Source: Muricomes intestini | Lineage (GTDB): Bacteria; Bacillota; Clostridia; Lachnospirales; Lachnospiraceae | Reading direction: 5' to 3' | Assembly (NCBI RefSeq): GCF_004346165.1 | Contig: NZ_SLZZ01000013.1 | Span: forward strand, 1 to 64,000 | Length of the DNA: 64,000 bases | In this document: positions 50,313 to 59,793 of the stretch, piece by piece | Numbering within the stretch: position 1 is the first letter of the stretch | Layout of the letters: every line of letters starts with the position of its first letter | The notes under the pieces: model-generated | The model's input: the letters and a program-made list of their open reading frames with translations, nothing else | Database searches by the model: none | What the model was told of the DNA's origin: nothing | Made by a program: the position numbers and the translations under genes

Positions 50313-51929
50313 TCAGCTATAAATCTTACGGTATTCGTTTGGGCGGAGCCCTGTATATATCCTGAAATTCTTAGTAAAATTTTTCAAATCATTGTATCCC
50401 ACATTTTCGCAGACTACAGCCACGTTATCGTCAGTCTCTTTCAGTAACTCCTTGGCTCTCTCCATACGTACCTGAGTCAGATATTCACTGAATGTATAGC
50501 CTGCTTCCCTTTTAAATAACGTGCTCAGATAGGCTGCATTAAACCCAACCTGGGCACCAACAATATCGAGAGATATGCTCTTCTGATAGTTTTCTCTTAT
50601 GTATCTCTTTGCTTCCCTTATTGGTCTGTTTTCTTCATTCATACAGGTAAAGACATACTCAGAGAATAATTTCATCACCTGTTCTTTTAGGAATTGCATA
50701 ACTTCACTCAAGGAGCCTTGATTTTCCAAATTCCGGGTAAAGCGGTCATAATAGTCTTCATCCGGCTGCTCTGTCATATCATGGTTCTTAATTGTAAACA
50801 GAAAAAGTGTCATAACCTCTTTTGCCATTTGCAGAACCTCATACCCTGTCATCTCTTCACTTTCTGCCATTCTGTGATACAGCTCTGTTATAGAAGCTGA
50901 CAGCTCACTTTCATTTAAGCTCTCAATCCCTCTCACAAATTTTTTATTAAACTCCCTGAACATCCGGGTGTAGGGAATCCGACTATTTTTTGTACCCACG
51001 CCTTCTATTAAACGGTTTGTTCCTTTGAATAATCTCTGTTCTACAGCTCTTCGTGCAGAGTTGGAAGAGTGAAACATCCCTTCCAGTGCATTTGTTACTT
51101 CACCCAGCCCAATCGTAATAAATAAATTTCTAAGTATATCTTTTTGCAATAGGAGACTGTCTAATAAATTTCTGACAGCATGTCTGACTTCTTTCGATTT
51201 TTCCTGCCTGTAATTTAAAAGAACATAGCAAAAATTGTCGCTCCATACATACCCGGTTTCCAGACATATCTTTCCTACAGTTTTAGTAATCAGTCTGTTC
51301 AGTTTATCATGAATATACTCTATTTCCTTCTTATCTGACAGCTTCAGTCCATCTATTTTAACAATAATAATCTGATATCTGCCCTCCTGAAAGTTAAAAT
51401 GGTATTTCTCATTTATTTCTGTTCTTTCCATTGGCCCTTGCTTTAATTGATTCTTTAACAAAATATTTTCCAGAAATCCGCATCTGATTTTTTCTTTGTT
51501 TTGTTTGATCACCAGGGATGTCTTGAAATTATCTTCATCTTTTTGAATTCGCAAATAATAATTGTTGTGGATTTTTTCAAGTTCTTCATTCAATTCAATC
51601 TTTTTTACCGGTTTCAGCAGATAATTCTTCACTCCATATCTGATAGCATTCTGTGCATATTCAAAATGCCGGTACCCGCTTATAATAATAAATTCCGTTT
51701 CAGGGCTGATCGTTTTTGTCCTCTTGATCAACTCAAGTCCGTCATAGCCGGGCATTCTTATATCAGTAATTACCAAGTCAGGCTTATCATGTTCAATTAT
51801 ATCCAGCGCTGCAATCCCATCATTTACACATGCAATTACATCCATGTCCAGCTCTTCCCAATTCACCAGATTCTTGATTAACTGGCAAATCTTTTCCTCA
51901 TCATCAGCAATCAAAACCTTCATTTTCAT
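50313..51929 (-). CDS. Response regulator, YesN/AraC type
   Basis: Regulator of 538 residues: N-terminal receiver (phospho-acceptor Asp56 in DLVITDIRMP, LLKPVKK), a long middle region of unknown fold and a C-terminal AraC DNA-binding domain (SLDIVGAQVGFNAAYLSTLFKREAG...NVAVVCENVGYNDLKNFTKNFR). It starts at ATG 51929 after GGAG. It is the first gene of the regulator-kinase-RbsA-like operon and the probable activator of the epimerase-ABC operon (inference). Confidence 0.92.
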   Translation of the reverse strand: MKMKVLIADDEEKICQLIKNLVNWEELDMDVIACVNDGIAALDIIEHDKPDLVITDIRMPGYDGLELIKRTKTISPETEFIIISGYRHFEYAQNAIRYGVKNYLLKPVKKIELNEELEKIHNNYYLRIQKDEDNFKTSLVIKQNKEKIRCGFLENILLKNQLKQGPMERTEINEKYHFNFQEGRYQIIIVKIDGLKLSDKKEIEYIHDKLNRLITKTVGKICLETGYVWSDNFCYVLLNYRQEKSKEVRHAVRNLLDSLLLQKDILRNLFITIGLGEVTNALEGMFHSSNSARRAVEQRLFKGTNRLIEGVGTKNSRIPYTRMFREFNKKFVRGIESLNESELSASITELYHRMAESEEMTGYEVLQMAKEVMTLFLFTIKNHDMTEQPDEDYYDRFTRNLENQGSLSEVMQFLKEQVMKLFSEYVFTCMNEENRPIREAKRYIRENYQKSISLDIVGAQVGFNAAYLSTLFKREAGYTFSEYLTQVRMERAKELLKETDDNVAVVCENVGYNDLKNFTKNFRIYTGLRPNEYRKIYS

Positions 51930-51976
51930 CACACTCCGTTTATATTCTTTTTGTTACCAAGCTATCTCTTGCATTT

Positions 51977-52005
51977 ATTATATTCATAATCATGAATATA
52001 TTCAA
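51977..52005 (-). promoter_or_regulatory. Promoter of the two-component/RbsA-like operon
   Basis: TTGAAT (52005-52000), a 17-base spacer and a consensus TATAAT (51982-51977) lie about 50 bases before the response regulator start. Confidence 0.78.
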
Positions 52006-52060
52006 GTATATAAATATATACTGTGCTGACAGTATTGTGGCTCAATACAATTATAAAATG

Positions 52061-52089
52061 CAAAAACAGCCAAAAATCTTTGGCCGTCT
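52061..52089 (-). terminator. Terminator of the right-hand catabolic operon
   Basis: ACGGCCAAA pairs with TTTGGCTGT around a short loop, followed by TTTTTG on the minus strand, directly after the M24-like gene. Confidence 0.8.
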
Positions 52090-52097
52090 TACACATT

Positions 52098-53192
52098 TTA
52101 CAATATCAGAATATCAGGTAGGAACACCTTACTCTTATCATCACTGCCATATTGCCTTGTGGGCCAGTAACCTCCCAGTGACAGTACTTTCATTTCATCT
52201 CCTATATTCATAACTAACTCTGCCGATTTTGCCCCGCTAACTGTGACATACCATTCATATGCCTGTCCCGTGTTCATCGTTCTTTCCTGATCAAACATTA
52301 CGGCTCCATCAGTAAGCATATATCCGATAGGTCCTCCGTGTAGGTGTTTCATCCATTCATCTGCATATCCTTTCTCCAGATATAATTTTTCCTGCAGATC
52401 AAAAATATCTGTAAAACGGACTCCCTTTTTGCTTGCAACGATGATCTCTGCCTGGATTTCGCAAACGTCATCATATCTTTTACGCAGTTTTTCATCAGGC
52501 TCTCCTATGGAAACTATTCTTGCAAGGTTCGCATGTAATCCCCATTTTCTTAAAGCCGGAGAGATCAGCAACGTTTTTTCAACCACTTTATCGCTCGGTG
52601 TACAATGCCGGTAGCACAAGATTCTTTCATCACTTCCGATTAGCAATACGTCTATATCTATATCATATTGTGCACATTGTTGTACAAATATTCTTTTTAC
52701 TTCATTTTCCGTCATCCCGGAATGGATTTTATCTGCTGTATATTTTAATATCTGATCACAAAGTTTTCCAAACTCCTCATATCTTGCCAACTCTGCTTTG
52801 GTCATCGGATATTCTAGGCTATATATTCCTTCCAGATCTACAACTGCCCCTTCTATGGGGATATCTGATACAATGCTTCCCCCTTCCAGTAGCTTGACAG
52901 CCTGTTCCTCTTTACTTATGGATTTCCAGTCTAACTCACATGGTTCAAAACCTGCCCCCAGGAGCTGTTCCTGCATGGCTCTGTCAATGTCGGCACGCAT
53001 GGCAACCGCCCATCTTTTTGTTCTGGTAATCACCAGATAGATAAAGCCTGTTTCCGTATTAAGTACAACTCCACTCTCCTCTCCTCCGGTGAGCCAGGAG
53101 AAATTATCTCTTCTGCCAAGAACCATTCCGTCATACTTATTTCTTTCGAGATAACCATATATTCTGTTCAGCTTCCTCTCAAAATCTTCCAT
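52098..53192 (-). CDS. M24-fold protein lacking metal ligands, copy 2
   Basis: Protein of 364 residues, paralogue of 35363-36436. It shares LGRRDNFSWL near residue 25 and HGGPIGYML. The two metal Asp are absent (LISPALRKWGLHANLARIV) and the first Glu position reads Tyr (YEWY); a late Glu remains. The pattern of losses matches copy 1, which argues for a conserved non-metal function rather than decay. It is the last gene of the operon with two FGGY kinases and an aldolase. AGAGGA precedes the ATG. Confidence 0.75.
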   Translation of the reverse strand: MEDFERKLNRIYGYLERNKYDGMVLGRRDNFSWLTGGEESGVVLNTETGFIYLVITRTKRWAVAMRADIDRAMQEQLLGAGFEPCELDWKSISKEEQAVKLLEGGSIVSDIPIEGAVVDLEGIYSLEYPMTKAELARYEEFGKLCDQILKYTADKIHSGMTENEVKRIFVQQCAQYDIDIDVLLIGSDERILCYRHCTPSDKVVEKTLLISPALRKWGLHANLARIVSIGEPDEKLRKRYDDVCEIQAEIIVASKKGVRFTDIFDLQEKLYLEKGYADEWMKHLHGGPIGYMLTDGAVMFDQERTMNTGQAYEWYVTVSGAKSAELVMNIGDEMKVLSLGGYWPTRQYGSDDKSKVFLPDILIL

Positions 53193-53213
53193 TACGTTTC
53201 CTCTTAGCCTCTT

Positions 53214-54752
53214 CTATTTTTTCAGTTTCCTGAGAACTTTATAGTCCTGTTTCACATGTTCATACAGATTTTTATATACATCGAAATATTCCATATATAT
53301 TTCATGATTTTCCGGAATTGGCTCCATTGGTTCCACATACTCCGCCTTTTCCTTCGCAATACTGTAATCCTTAAGATATCCGGCTGCCACTGCCCCAAGC
53401 AATGCGTCCCCATATGGTGCCCCGACTCTGTTTTTTACAAAAACAGTTGGCACATTCAAAACATCTGTAATGATCCTTCTCCACAGTCTGCTCTTTGCAC
53501 CACCTTCATTCATAACCAGAGGGTAATTAATGCGCATTCCACTGTCTCTTAAAATCCTGAAAGAATCATACAGTGCATATGCAACGCCTTCCATCATTGC
53601 ACGGACCAAATGTGCTTTCGTGTGGTACAAAGACAATCCAAATATAACTCCTCTGGCATCATTGTCCCATATCGGGGTCCGTTCTCCCATTAAATACGGA
53701 AGAACTACCAGACCTTCACTTCCCACGGGAATCTTTTCAGCTTCCATATTCAGATAATCATATGCATCAAAATCCGGAAGCAGCTTCTCCATGGCCATTT
53801 CCAGATCGCTGAAATTTTCTTTCAAATACCGCAGTGATTGTCCCCCCGTTTGAGTTGTTGTCACCGTAATATAAGTATTGGTGCAGTCCGATGTGTACCT
53901 GAAATTAAACATATCTTCAAAAAAGTTTTCCCGTTTATGTATAATCCCGATATTTCCGCAAGTTCCCAGATTCATCTGGACATCGCCTTCTTCTATAGCT
54001 CCGGCTCCGATCCATCCTGCGTTACAGTCCACTTGGCCTCCGGCTACCTCTATCCCTTCCACAAGCCCGGTTTCAAGTGCCGCCTGCCCACTCACCTCAC
54101 CAATAATCTCTTCACAGCGGTAAAAATCCGGCATCAGGTCCATAGAAATACCAAGTTCATCCATCATCTTTTCATCAAATTTATTTTCTTTCAGATCATA
54201 TGCCACCCCGTAGAATGTCCCCGCTGAAAGGTGGGCCGTATATTTTCCGGTCAATTTTAGTCTAATGTATCCGTCTATGGTTAATGCCTTATAAATTTTT
54301 TTATAATCCTCTGGTCTGTTTTCCTTTTCCCATAATAGATTCACAAGAATCGGATGATCTTCAATTCTATTTCCTGTTAATGCAAAGATTTTTTGAACAC
54401 CTACATGCTCAATCAACCATTTTTCCTGCTTATTCGCTCTTCTGTCCATTAGATTATAAGCATGGTGTACCGGGTTTTCGTCCCTGTCGACAAGCACTAG
54501 TGAGGGAAGCGCCGACGAGGTTCCTATTCCTCTGATTTCTTTTGGGTCCACCCCTGCTTTTTTTATACACTCTTTTATCATGCCGCAGGTAAGAGGCCAG
54601 TAATCTGTTGCTTTATGTTCCGAATAATTGTCCTGATTTGTCAAAATTTCATACTGACGGTAAGCGTAGGCGCAGACATCTGCATGTTCGTCTATAATGC
54701 ACACCTTGCAGCCGCCTGTTCCATAATCCAATCCCATAAAATAGTTTCCCAT
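53214..54752 (-). CDS. FGGY-family carbohydrate kinase 1
   Basis: Cytoplasmic sugar kinase of 512 residues related to xylulokinase. The ATPase motif MGLDYGTGGCKV opens it; GGQVDCNAGWIGAG and the C-terminal NEGGAKSRLWRRI complete the FGGY fold. It phosphorylates a ketose or polyol before aldol cleavage. GGAGG precedes the ATG. A second FGGY kinase in the same operon suggests two substrates or one substrate with two isomeric forms (inference). Confidence 0.88.
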   Translation of the reverse strand: MGNYFMGLDYGTGGCKVCIIDEHADVCAYAYRQYEILTNQDNYSEHKATDYWPLTCGMIKECIKKAGVDPKEIRGIGTSSALPSLVLVDRDENPVHHAYNLMDRRANKQEKWLIEHVGVQKIFALTGNRIEDHPILVNLLWEKENRPEDYKKIYKALTIDGYIRLKLTGKYTAHLSAGTFYGVAYDLKENKFDEKMMDELGISMDLMPDFYRCEEIIGEVSGQAALETGLVEGIEVAGGQVDCNAGWIGAGAIEEGDVQMNLGTCGNIGIIHKRENFFEDMFNFRYTSDCTNTYITVTTTQTGGQSLRYLKENFSDLEMAMEKLLPDFDAYDYLNMEAEKIPVGSEGLVVLPYLMGERTPIWDNDARGVIFGLSLYHTKAHLVRAMMEGVAYALYDSFRILRDSGMRINYPLVMNEGGAKSRLWRRIITDVLNVPTVFVKNRVGAPYGDALLGAVAAGYLKDYSIAKEKAEYVEPMEPIPENHEIYMEYFDVYKNLYEHVKQDYKVLRKLKK

Positions 54753-54786
54753 ATATCCTCCAATTTAACCTCAGCATCATTTGGTT

Positions 54787-55476
54787 TCATTCTTCCTTTA
54801 TTGTGTCCGGACTGATCACAGAATCCGGAGGTTCGCCATGTATTAGTCTATTGACATTTTTCATCTGCTCTTCGTTCAAATATCTTGTATGGCCGAGGAT
54901 TTTAGAAACAATATTGGCCCTGGCGAACATCTCTAAGGTTTCCATTTTATAGAATGCATCATATACATCCGTGGTACTTATTGTCAGAGCACCGTGATTT
55001 GCCAGTAAAATAGTTTCACTTTCCGGGTATTCCTTTAAGACCCTTGTCACCTCTCTTGGCACTTCAATCGTAGTCGGTGTTGTATACCTTGTGACCGAAA
55101 TTCCTTTTAATGCAAACATCACCTCCGGCAAAGCCACTTTATCAAAAGAAACCTCAGACATAGCATATCCGGTTGTTATTGGGGGATGTGCATGAACCAC
55201 TGCTTTTATATCCGGTCTTTGCCTGTATGCCGCCAAATGCATTCTAATGTCCCTTGCTGGTTTCTGACCGCTAAGTACATTTCCTTCCATATCCACTGCC
55301 GTGATATTCTCTGCCTGCATCTTGCCTTTGCATATCCCGGAAGCTGTAATGAATATTTCATTCCTCCCAATACGAATGCTCATATTTCCGTCTGTCCCTA
55401 CAAGCAGCCCTTTCTCATATAGCTCTTTTCCTACCTGTACTATATCTTCTTTATATTGTTCCTGTGTCCGGGGCAT
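54787..55476 (-). CDS. Class II aldolase/epimerase family protein
   Basis: Zinc enzyme of 229 residues in the L-fuculose-phosphate aldolase / ribulose-phosphate 4-epimerase family. Zinc ligands are His-Ala-His in VVHAHPP and His in ANHGAL. The residue that is Glu73 in FucA is Asp here (PARDIRMH), as in AraD epimerases, so aldolase versus epimerase is open. I start it at ATG 55476 (MPRTQEQ) since GAGG lies 6 bases upstream; earlier ATGs lack a site. It lies between two kinase genes, fitting cleavage of a ketose 1-phosphate. Confidence 0.85.
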   Translation of the reverse strand: MPRTQEQYKEDIVQVGKELYEKGLLVGTDGNMSIRIGRNEIFITASGICKGKMQAENITAVDMEGNVLSGQKPARDIRMHLAAYRQRPDIKAVVHAHPPITTGYAMSEVSFDKVALPEVMFALKGISVTRYTTPTTIEVPREVTRVLKEYPESETILLANHGALTISTTDVYDAFYKMETLEMFARANIVSKILGHTRYLNEEQMKNVNRLIHGEPPDSVISPDTIKEE

Positions 55477-55498
55477 CTCCCACCTCTTTTCCATCATC

Positions 55499-56998
55499 TT
55501 ACAAAGAATGCATCGTCTGCTTTAATGTTTCATACAGAGATTGATAAAGAAAATACCGCTCCTTATAAAGAGACATTATTTCCTTTTGCGGATGATATAT
55601 TTTATCTGTTTTTACAAGCTGTGACGCCTGCTTTACATTCTCAAATCTTCCTGTCCCGACTCCTGCCAGCATTGCCGCTCCCAGACAGGCAGCTTCTCTG
55701 GTCTGAAGTGTTGATACGGGCATTCCCAGAATATTTGCTTTTAGCTGCAATCCATCTGCCGACTTTGCACCGCCGCCGACACATCTTAACTCTTGAATGG
55801 TTACATTTGCATCCTTTAATGTGTCAATATTTAATTTCATTTCAAATGCCTGTGCCTCAAGGATTGCCTTCACAATATCGTACCGCGTTGTTGTCATGGT
55901 AAGACCTAGAAATGCCCCCTTCATGTCAAGATCACATGTCGGATTTCCACTTCCGTTAAGGTATGGCATCATCAGGACAGGGGATAACGATTTCGGCAGT
56001 TTTTCAAACAAGTAACTGTAAATATCAGTATGATCAGCATTTGCAGTTACTTTGTCCTCATAACAAAACTCCTCCACAAACCACTTGAGCAACACCCCTC
56101 CTGTATGATTTAATGCAAACGTAAAATACATGTCAGGGTCTGTGTGAATATAACAGGGGTAAAAATTTTTATACATTGCCTGCTCTACACGAGGTTTCTG
56201 AAATATTGTAGAAATCACCTCTGCAGTACCGTGGGAATCCAATGCCATATTTTCATGCACAATTCCGGCCCCTAATGCCGCACATGTCTGGTCATGTCCT
56301 CCTGCTGCAAGAACCGCCCCGGAGTGAATTCCCAGTTCTTTCGCCAGCCGTTTATCAATTGTCCCCACGATTTCCCCTGAAGGTACTGCCCGCCCCAATT
56401 TGTCCTGCTGTATATCCAGCCTGGAGAGTATCTCCCGGTCCCACATCTTTGTATGAATATTAAAAGCCATAGTCCGGCTTGCCATGGTGTAATCCAGTAC
56501 TATTTCATCGCTCCCCAGTTTCCCCAAAATGAAATCTGCATATGTTACAAACTTAAAAGTCTGTTCATACAATTGGGGCAGGTTATTTTTCACCCATATT
56601 ATTTTAATCAGAGAGTTCATTGGGTGGGGACGCATACCTGTCCTCCTGAACAAGTATTCTCCGCCCAGTGCTGTGTTGCAATATTCTGTTTCCTTTGTTC
56701 CGCGATAGTCCATCCCCAATTGTGCATATGCCAGTGCTTCTCTATTACTGTTAATTGGTATGACTGCATCCCCCTGTACCGATATGGAGATCCCTTTGAT
56801 ATACTCTCCGGTTTTTTCTGCAGCTTCACGTATTGCCTTTTTAGTGAGCAGCCACAGACCCTCGGCATTCTGCTGGGCGTATCCTGCCCTTGAATACATA
56901 ATGTCATATTCCTGAAAACCATATCCTGCAGGGTTCCCGTCTTCATCAAACACCATTGCTTTTACACCGGTTGTCCCCAGATCTATCCCTAGTAACAT
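55499..56998 (-). CDS. FGGY-family carbohydrate kinase 2
   Basis: Sugar kinase of 499 residues. GIDLGTTGVKAMVFDEDG and AAGGHDQTCAALGAG mark the two FGGY domains, and CVGGGAKSADGLQL the C-terminal nucleotide site. Only distantly similar to kinase 1. It probably phosphorylates the ketose made by the isomerase-like protein encoded 25 bases upstream. GAGGTG precedes the ATG. Confidence 0.88.
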   Translation of the reverse strand: MLLGIDLGTTGVKAMVFDEDGNPAGYGFQEYDIMYSRAGYAQQNAEGLWLLTKKAIREAAEKTGEYIKGISISVQGDAVIPINSNREALAYAQLGMDYRGTKETEYCNTALGGEYLFRRTGMRPHPMNSLIKIIWVKNNLPQLYEQTFKFVTYADFILGKLGSDEIVLDYTMASRTMAFNIHTKMWDREILSRLDIQQDKLGRAVPSGEIVGTIDKRLAKELGIHSGAVLAAGGHDQTCAALGAGIVHENMALDSHGTAEVISTIFQKPRVEQAMYKNFYPCYIHTDPDMYFTFALNHTGGVLLKWFVEEFCYEDKVTANADHTDIYSYLFEKLPKSLSPVLMMPYLNGSGNPTCDLDMKGAFLGLTMTTTRYDIVKAILEAQAFEMKLNIDTLKDANVTIQELRCVGGGAKSADGLQLKANILGMPVSTLQTREAACLGAAMLAGVGTGRFENVKQASQLVKTDKIYHPQKEIMSLYKERYFLYQSLYETLKQTMHSL

Positions 56999-57023
56999 GT
57001 GCCACCTCTCAGCTGTTTTTCAT

Positions 57024-58439
57024 TTACTGAAAATAAAAATTTCTTGTTTCCTTTTCCTGTTCTTCATCGTAAAAATCTGCACGTACTCCCGGAATATAAG
57101 TCAATGCCTCCAAGATTACCGGCAATACATCACCGTGAATCCCTACCGCATGGTGCACATAGGGCCCTTTCACAATCATGGTTTCTACTTTGGGCCAGTT
57201 TGGAATTTCAACCCAGGCATACGTTCCAATTGTACTTGGTCCTTCAATTACCTTCGCCTTTCCCATTAACATTCCATATTCTCCATTATCCCCATCGAAT
57301 CGGAGGATCGAAATTTCACCGGGTTTCAGTTCTGCGACCACTGAACCCGGACAATGTTCCGGAAAGGCGAATGGTCTGTCTAATTTTGCTTTCTCTTTTG
57401 CCAGAGAGATCGGCCATGGACCGCAATGCTGTAATAACTCTCCATTTTCATTTTCCGGATGCCGTACGGACCAGTCTGCGAAGAAACTGGGGGTTTCTCC
57501 CATTCCTGCTGCCTGAACCATAATAGCCGTAATTGCTCCATGAATATCTGTTTCACAGACAACCGGTATCCCTTCTTCTGTAAGTAAAGCATTTGCACAG
57601 CAGGGCATGATATGAAGTGCCTGCTGCAGTGCATCCCAGCATTGAATCGCCACAGCATTGCAATAGTTTTCTTCTGCGAAATATTTCATTGCAACCTTTA
57701 ATGCCGCCACTCTCCGCACAGAATCTTCTGGAATACATACCTCCATATTAGCATGAATAAATTCAACCGTATCAGACACATCCTGATTATCAGATGCCTC
57801 CAGTTCTTTCACTCTATCTGTAAACTCAACCATTGTGATCGGAAATATCTGGACTCCGAATTTTTCCAGAAGTTCACCTTCGTTCACCATCATGGTCCAA
57901 AAGTCCGCCGGTCTTGTATCAATCTGGAGGATCCGTGCTTTTCTGAATTCTTTGATTACATTTGCTGCAGCAACAAAGTTTTTCAGTCCTTTTTCAAAGC
58001 TTTCATCATCCACTCTGCAATTGGGCATATAAGTAAACGGTACCTGCATTCTGCGCAATACTTTTCCTGTTGCAAAAAGTCCGCATTGTGTATCCCGCAG
58101 CCGGCTCCCATCTTCCTCCGGGGCCTCATCTCTCGGTCCCCACAGCAATACTGGCACATTTAATGCTCTTGCAACTTTTCCACAGCTATGTTCTGAACCG
58201 AAATTACAATGAGCGATAAAAAGTGCGTCTACTTTTGCTGCTTTAAATTTATCGATCACTGATTCTACATCTTCCGCACAGCGCAGTAAGCCTTCCTCAT
58301 TGATGTCTTCAATATCAACAAATTCTATTTCCAGCGCCTTCATTTTTTCTGCGATCAATTTTTTGTATTTGAGCGCATCCTCTACACTAAAAATTCTTCT
58401 TCTCGTGGGTGCATACCCAATTAATACTTTGTTTTTCAT
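57024..58439 (-). CDS. L-fucose/L-arabinose isomerase-like protein
   Basis: Protein of 471 residues with the three-domain fold of fucose/arabinose isomerases, which convert aldoses to ketoses with Mn. Characteristic segments are HCNFGSEHSCGKVA, AIQCWDALQ, CETDIHGAI and the late VKGPYVHHAVGIHGD containing metal-site His. AAAGGA precedes two ATGs; I use the second (58439) for spacing. In this operon it would feed the FGGY kinase and class II aldolase. The sugar is not identifiable. Confidence 0.85.
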   Translation of the reverse strand: MKNKVLIGYAPTRRRIFSVEDALKYKKLIAEKMKALEIEFVDIEDINEEGLLRCAEDVESVIDKFKAAKVDALFIAHCNFGSEHSCGKVARALNVPVLLWGPRDEAPEEDGSRLRDTQCGLFATGKVLRRMQVPFTYMPNCRVDDESFEKGLKNFVAAANVIKEFRKARILQIDTRPADFWTMMVNEGELLEKFGVQIFPITMVEFTDRVKELEASDNQDVSDTVEFIHANMEVCIPEDSVRRVAALKVAMKYFAEENYCNAVAIQCWDALQQALHIMPCCANALLTEEGIPVVCETDIHGAITAIMVQAAGMGETPSFFADWSVRHPENENGELLQHCGPWPISLAKEKAKLDRPFAFPEHCPGSVVAELKPGEISILRFDGDNGEYGMLMGKAKVIEGPSTIGTYAWVEIPNWPKVETMIVKGPYVHHAVGIHGDVLPVILEALTYIPGVRADFYDEEQEKETRNFYFQ

Positions 58440-58482
58440 ATACATTTTCCTTTCCTGGCCGCTGCCAAATACATTTTTATTT

Positions 58483-59778
58483 TTATGCTAATAACTGATC
58501 CTGCATACGCCGTAATTGGAGCAGGACCGATGAGTTATCAAGTTCTACCATGTCATATGTAATTACCGTATCTACCGGCACGTCTACCTTCAATACTGCC
58601 CCTTTTGCCAGGCCCGCCGGCAGCATATTCCCTGCCTTTGCTGCATGTGCATGTTCAATAGACGCCCGGTAGCAGTACTCTCCGATCGCATCCAGTGTTT
58701 CCCCTGCCTTAAGATCCCTTTTTGCAATTGTAATGCACTCTGAGGTCAGGTGATCCATAGGATGGGCAGTTGACTCTCCATATAATACTGCCTGCGCCGC
58801 GGTAATCGGAGTTTCGATAGAACATAGATGGTAGGGTCTGTACAGTAGATAGTTGGGGCCTTCTCCCATATCTCTTTGTACCAGTCCGTCAATAATCCTT
58901 TTGTTATCTGTAGTCACAATGACAAAAACACCTGGGTTAATATCGCCAATGCCATAATCTACGATCCCCGTAGTTTCCAGAATTCCTCCCTGTTCCTTCA
59001 AAGAAAACACCTTTGACAGGTCTTTGACATTACAGCTTGGTCCATGCATTCCTCTGATATCTACTTTTAAACCAGTTGCATTTGACACTGCACACATTTC
59101 TATCATGGTTTTGGAGCCATCTACAAATTCCACCAACATACGGGGGTTCATATCCCGTGCCGCTGCTTTTGCTATCCACTCCTCCTGTCCCGGATTTGCA
59201 TACAAGTCAAGAGGATTGTTCTTGCCCTTTCCCGCTGCCACCACCTCAAAGCCCAGCGCCCTGGCAAAACGATAGACTTCTATAATAGAACCCGGCTCAT
59301 CTCCTGCCGTCAATGAATATACAATTCCTGCCTGCTCACACATTTTTCTTAAAATTGGACCTACTGTAATGTCGCACTCTACGTTCATCATGACAATATG
59401 CTTTTTATAAAAGATACACTCGGTTGTAACCCTGGCCCCCATTTCAGGAGATCCGGTCGCATCGATTACGCTTTGAATCGGTTTTGCCCCAACCGCCAGC
59501 TTATAATTTGTTGTTGCCACTCTTTTTCCTGCTGCAATGGCAGCTTCTGCTTCCTCCAGCAAATCTGTTACAACAATTTCTTCTCTTGTTTTAGCTTGTT
59601 TATATGCATCCACCGCAATATCTGTATTGATATCCACTACAATGTCACAGATCATCCCCTTCATTTCAGAAATTTGTGAGACAATATCTTTTCCCATCTG
59701 CCCCGCACCTATAAGGGCTACATGGATTGGTGTTCCTTCTTCCTCAAGTTTTAATAACTTTGTATCAATTTCATACAT
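58483..59778 (-). CDS. COG4091 NAD(P)-dependent oxidoreductase with C-terminal SAF domain
   Basis: Protein of 431 residues annotated in databases as homoserine dehydrogenase-like. An N-terminal Rossmann fold has ALIGAGQMGKDIV (GAGQMG at 24-29). The middle contains EPGSIIEVYRFARALG and the C-terminal SAF domain begins near residue 345 (AKRDLKAGETLDAIGEY). True homoserine dehydrogenases lack SAF. Within a sugar operon it probably oxidises or reduces a sugar-derived acid or semialdehyde (inference). AAGGAG lies 9 bases before the ATG. Confidence 0.85.
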   Translation of the reverse strand: MYEIDTKLLKLEEEGTPIHVALIGAGQMGKDIVSQISEMKGMICDIVVDINTDIAVDAYKQAKTREEIVVTDLLEEAEAAIAAGKRVATTNYKLAVGAKPIQSVIDATGSPEMGARVTTECIFYKKHIVMMNVECDITVGPILRKMCEQAGIVYSLTAGDEPGSIIEVYRFARALGFEVVAAGKGKNNPLDLYANPGQEEWIAKAAARDMNPRMLVEFVDGSKTMIEMCAVSNATGLKVDIRGMHGPSCNVKDLSKVFSLKEQGGILETTGIVDYGIGDINPGVFVIVTTDNKRIIDGLVQRDMGEGPNYLLYRPYHLCSIETPITAAQAVLYGESTAHPMDHLTSECITIAKRDLKAGETLDAIGEYCYRASIEHAHAAKAGNMLPAGLAKGAVLKVDVPVDTVITYDMVELDNSSVLLQLRRMQDQLLA

Positions 59779-59793
59779 ACTGTTTTTCTCCTT

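Noticed and set aside
58483-59778. Homoserine dehydrogenase of threonine synthesis
   Set aside because: The C-terminal SAF domain and sugar operon context do not fit amino acid biosynthesis.
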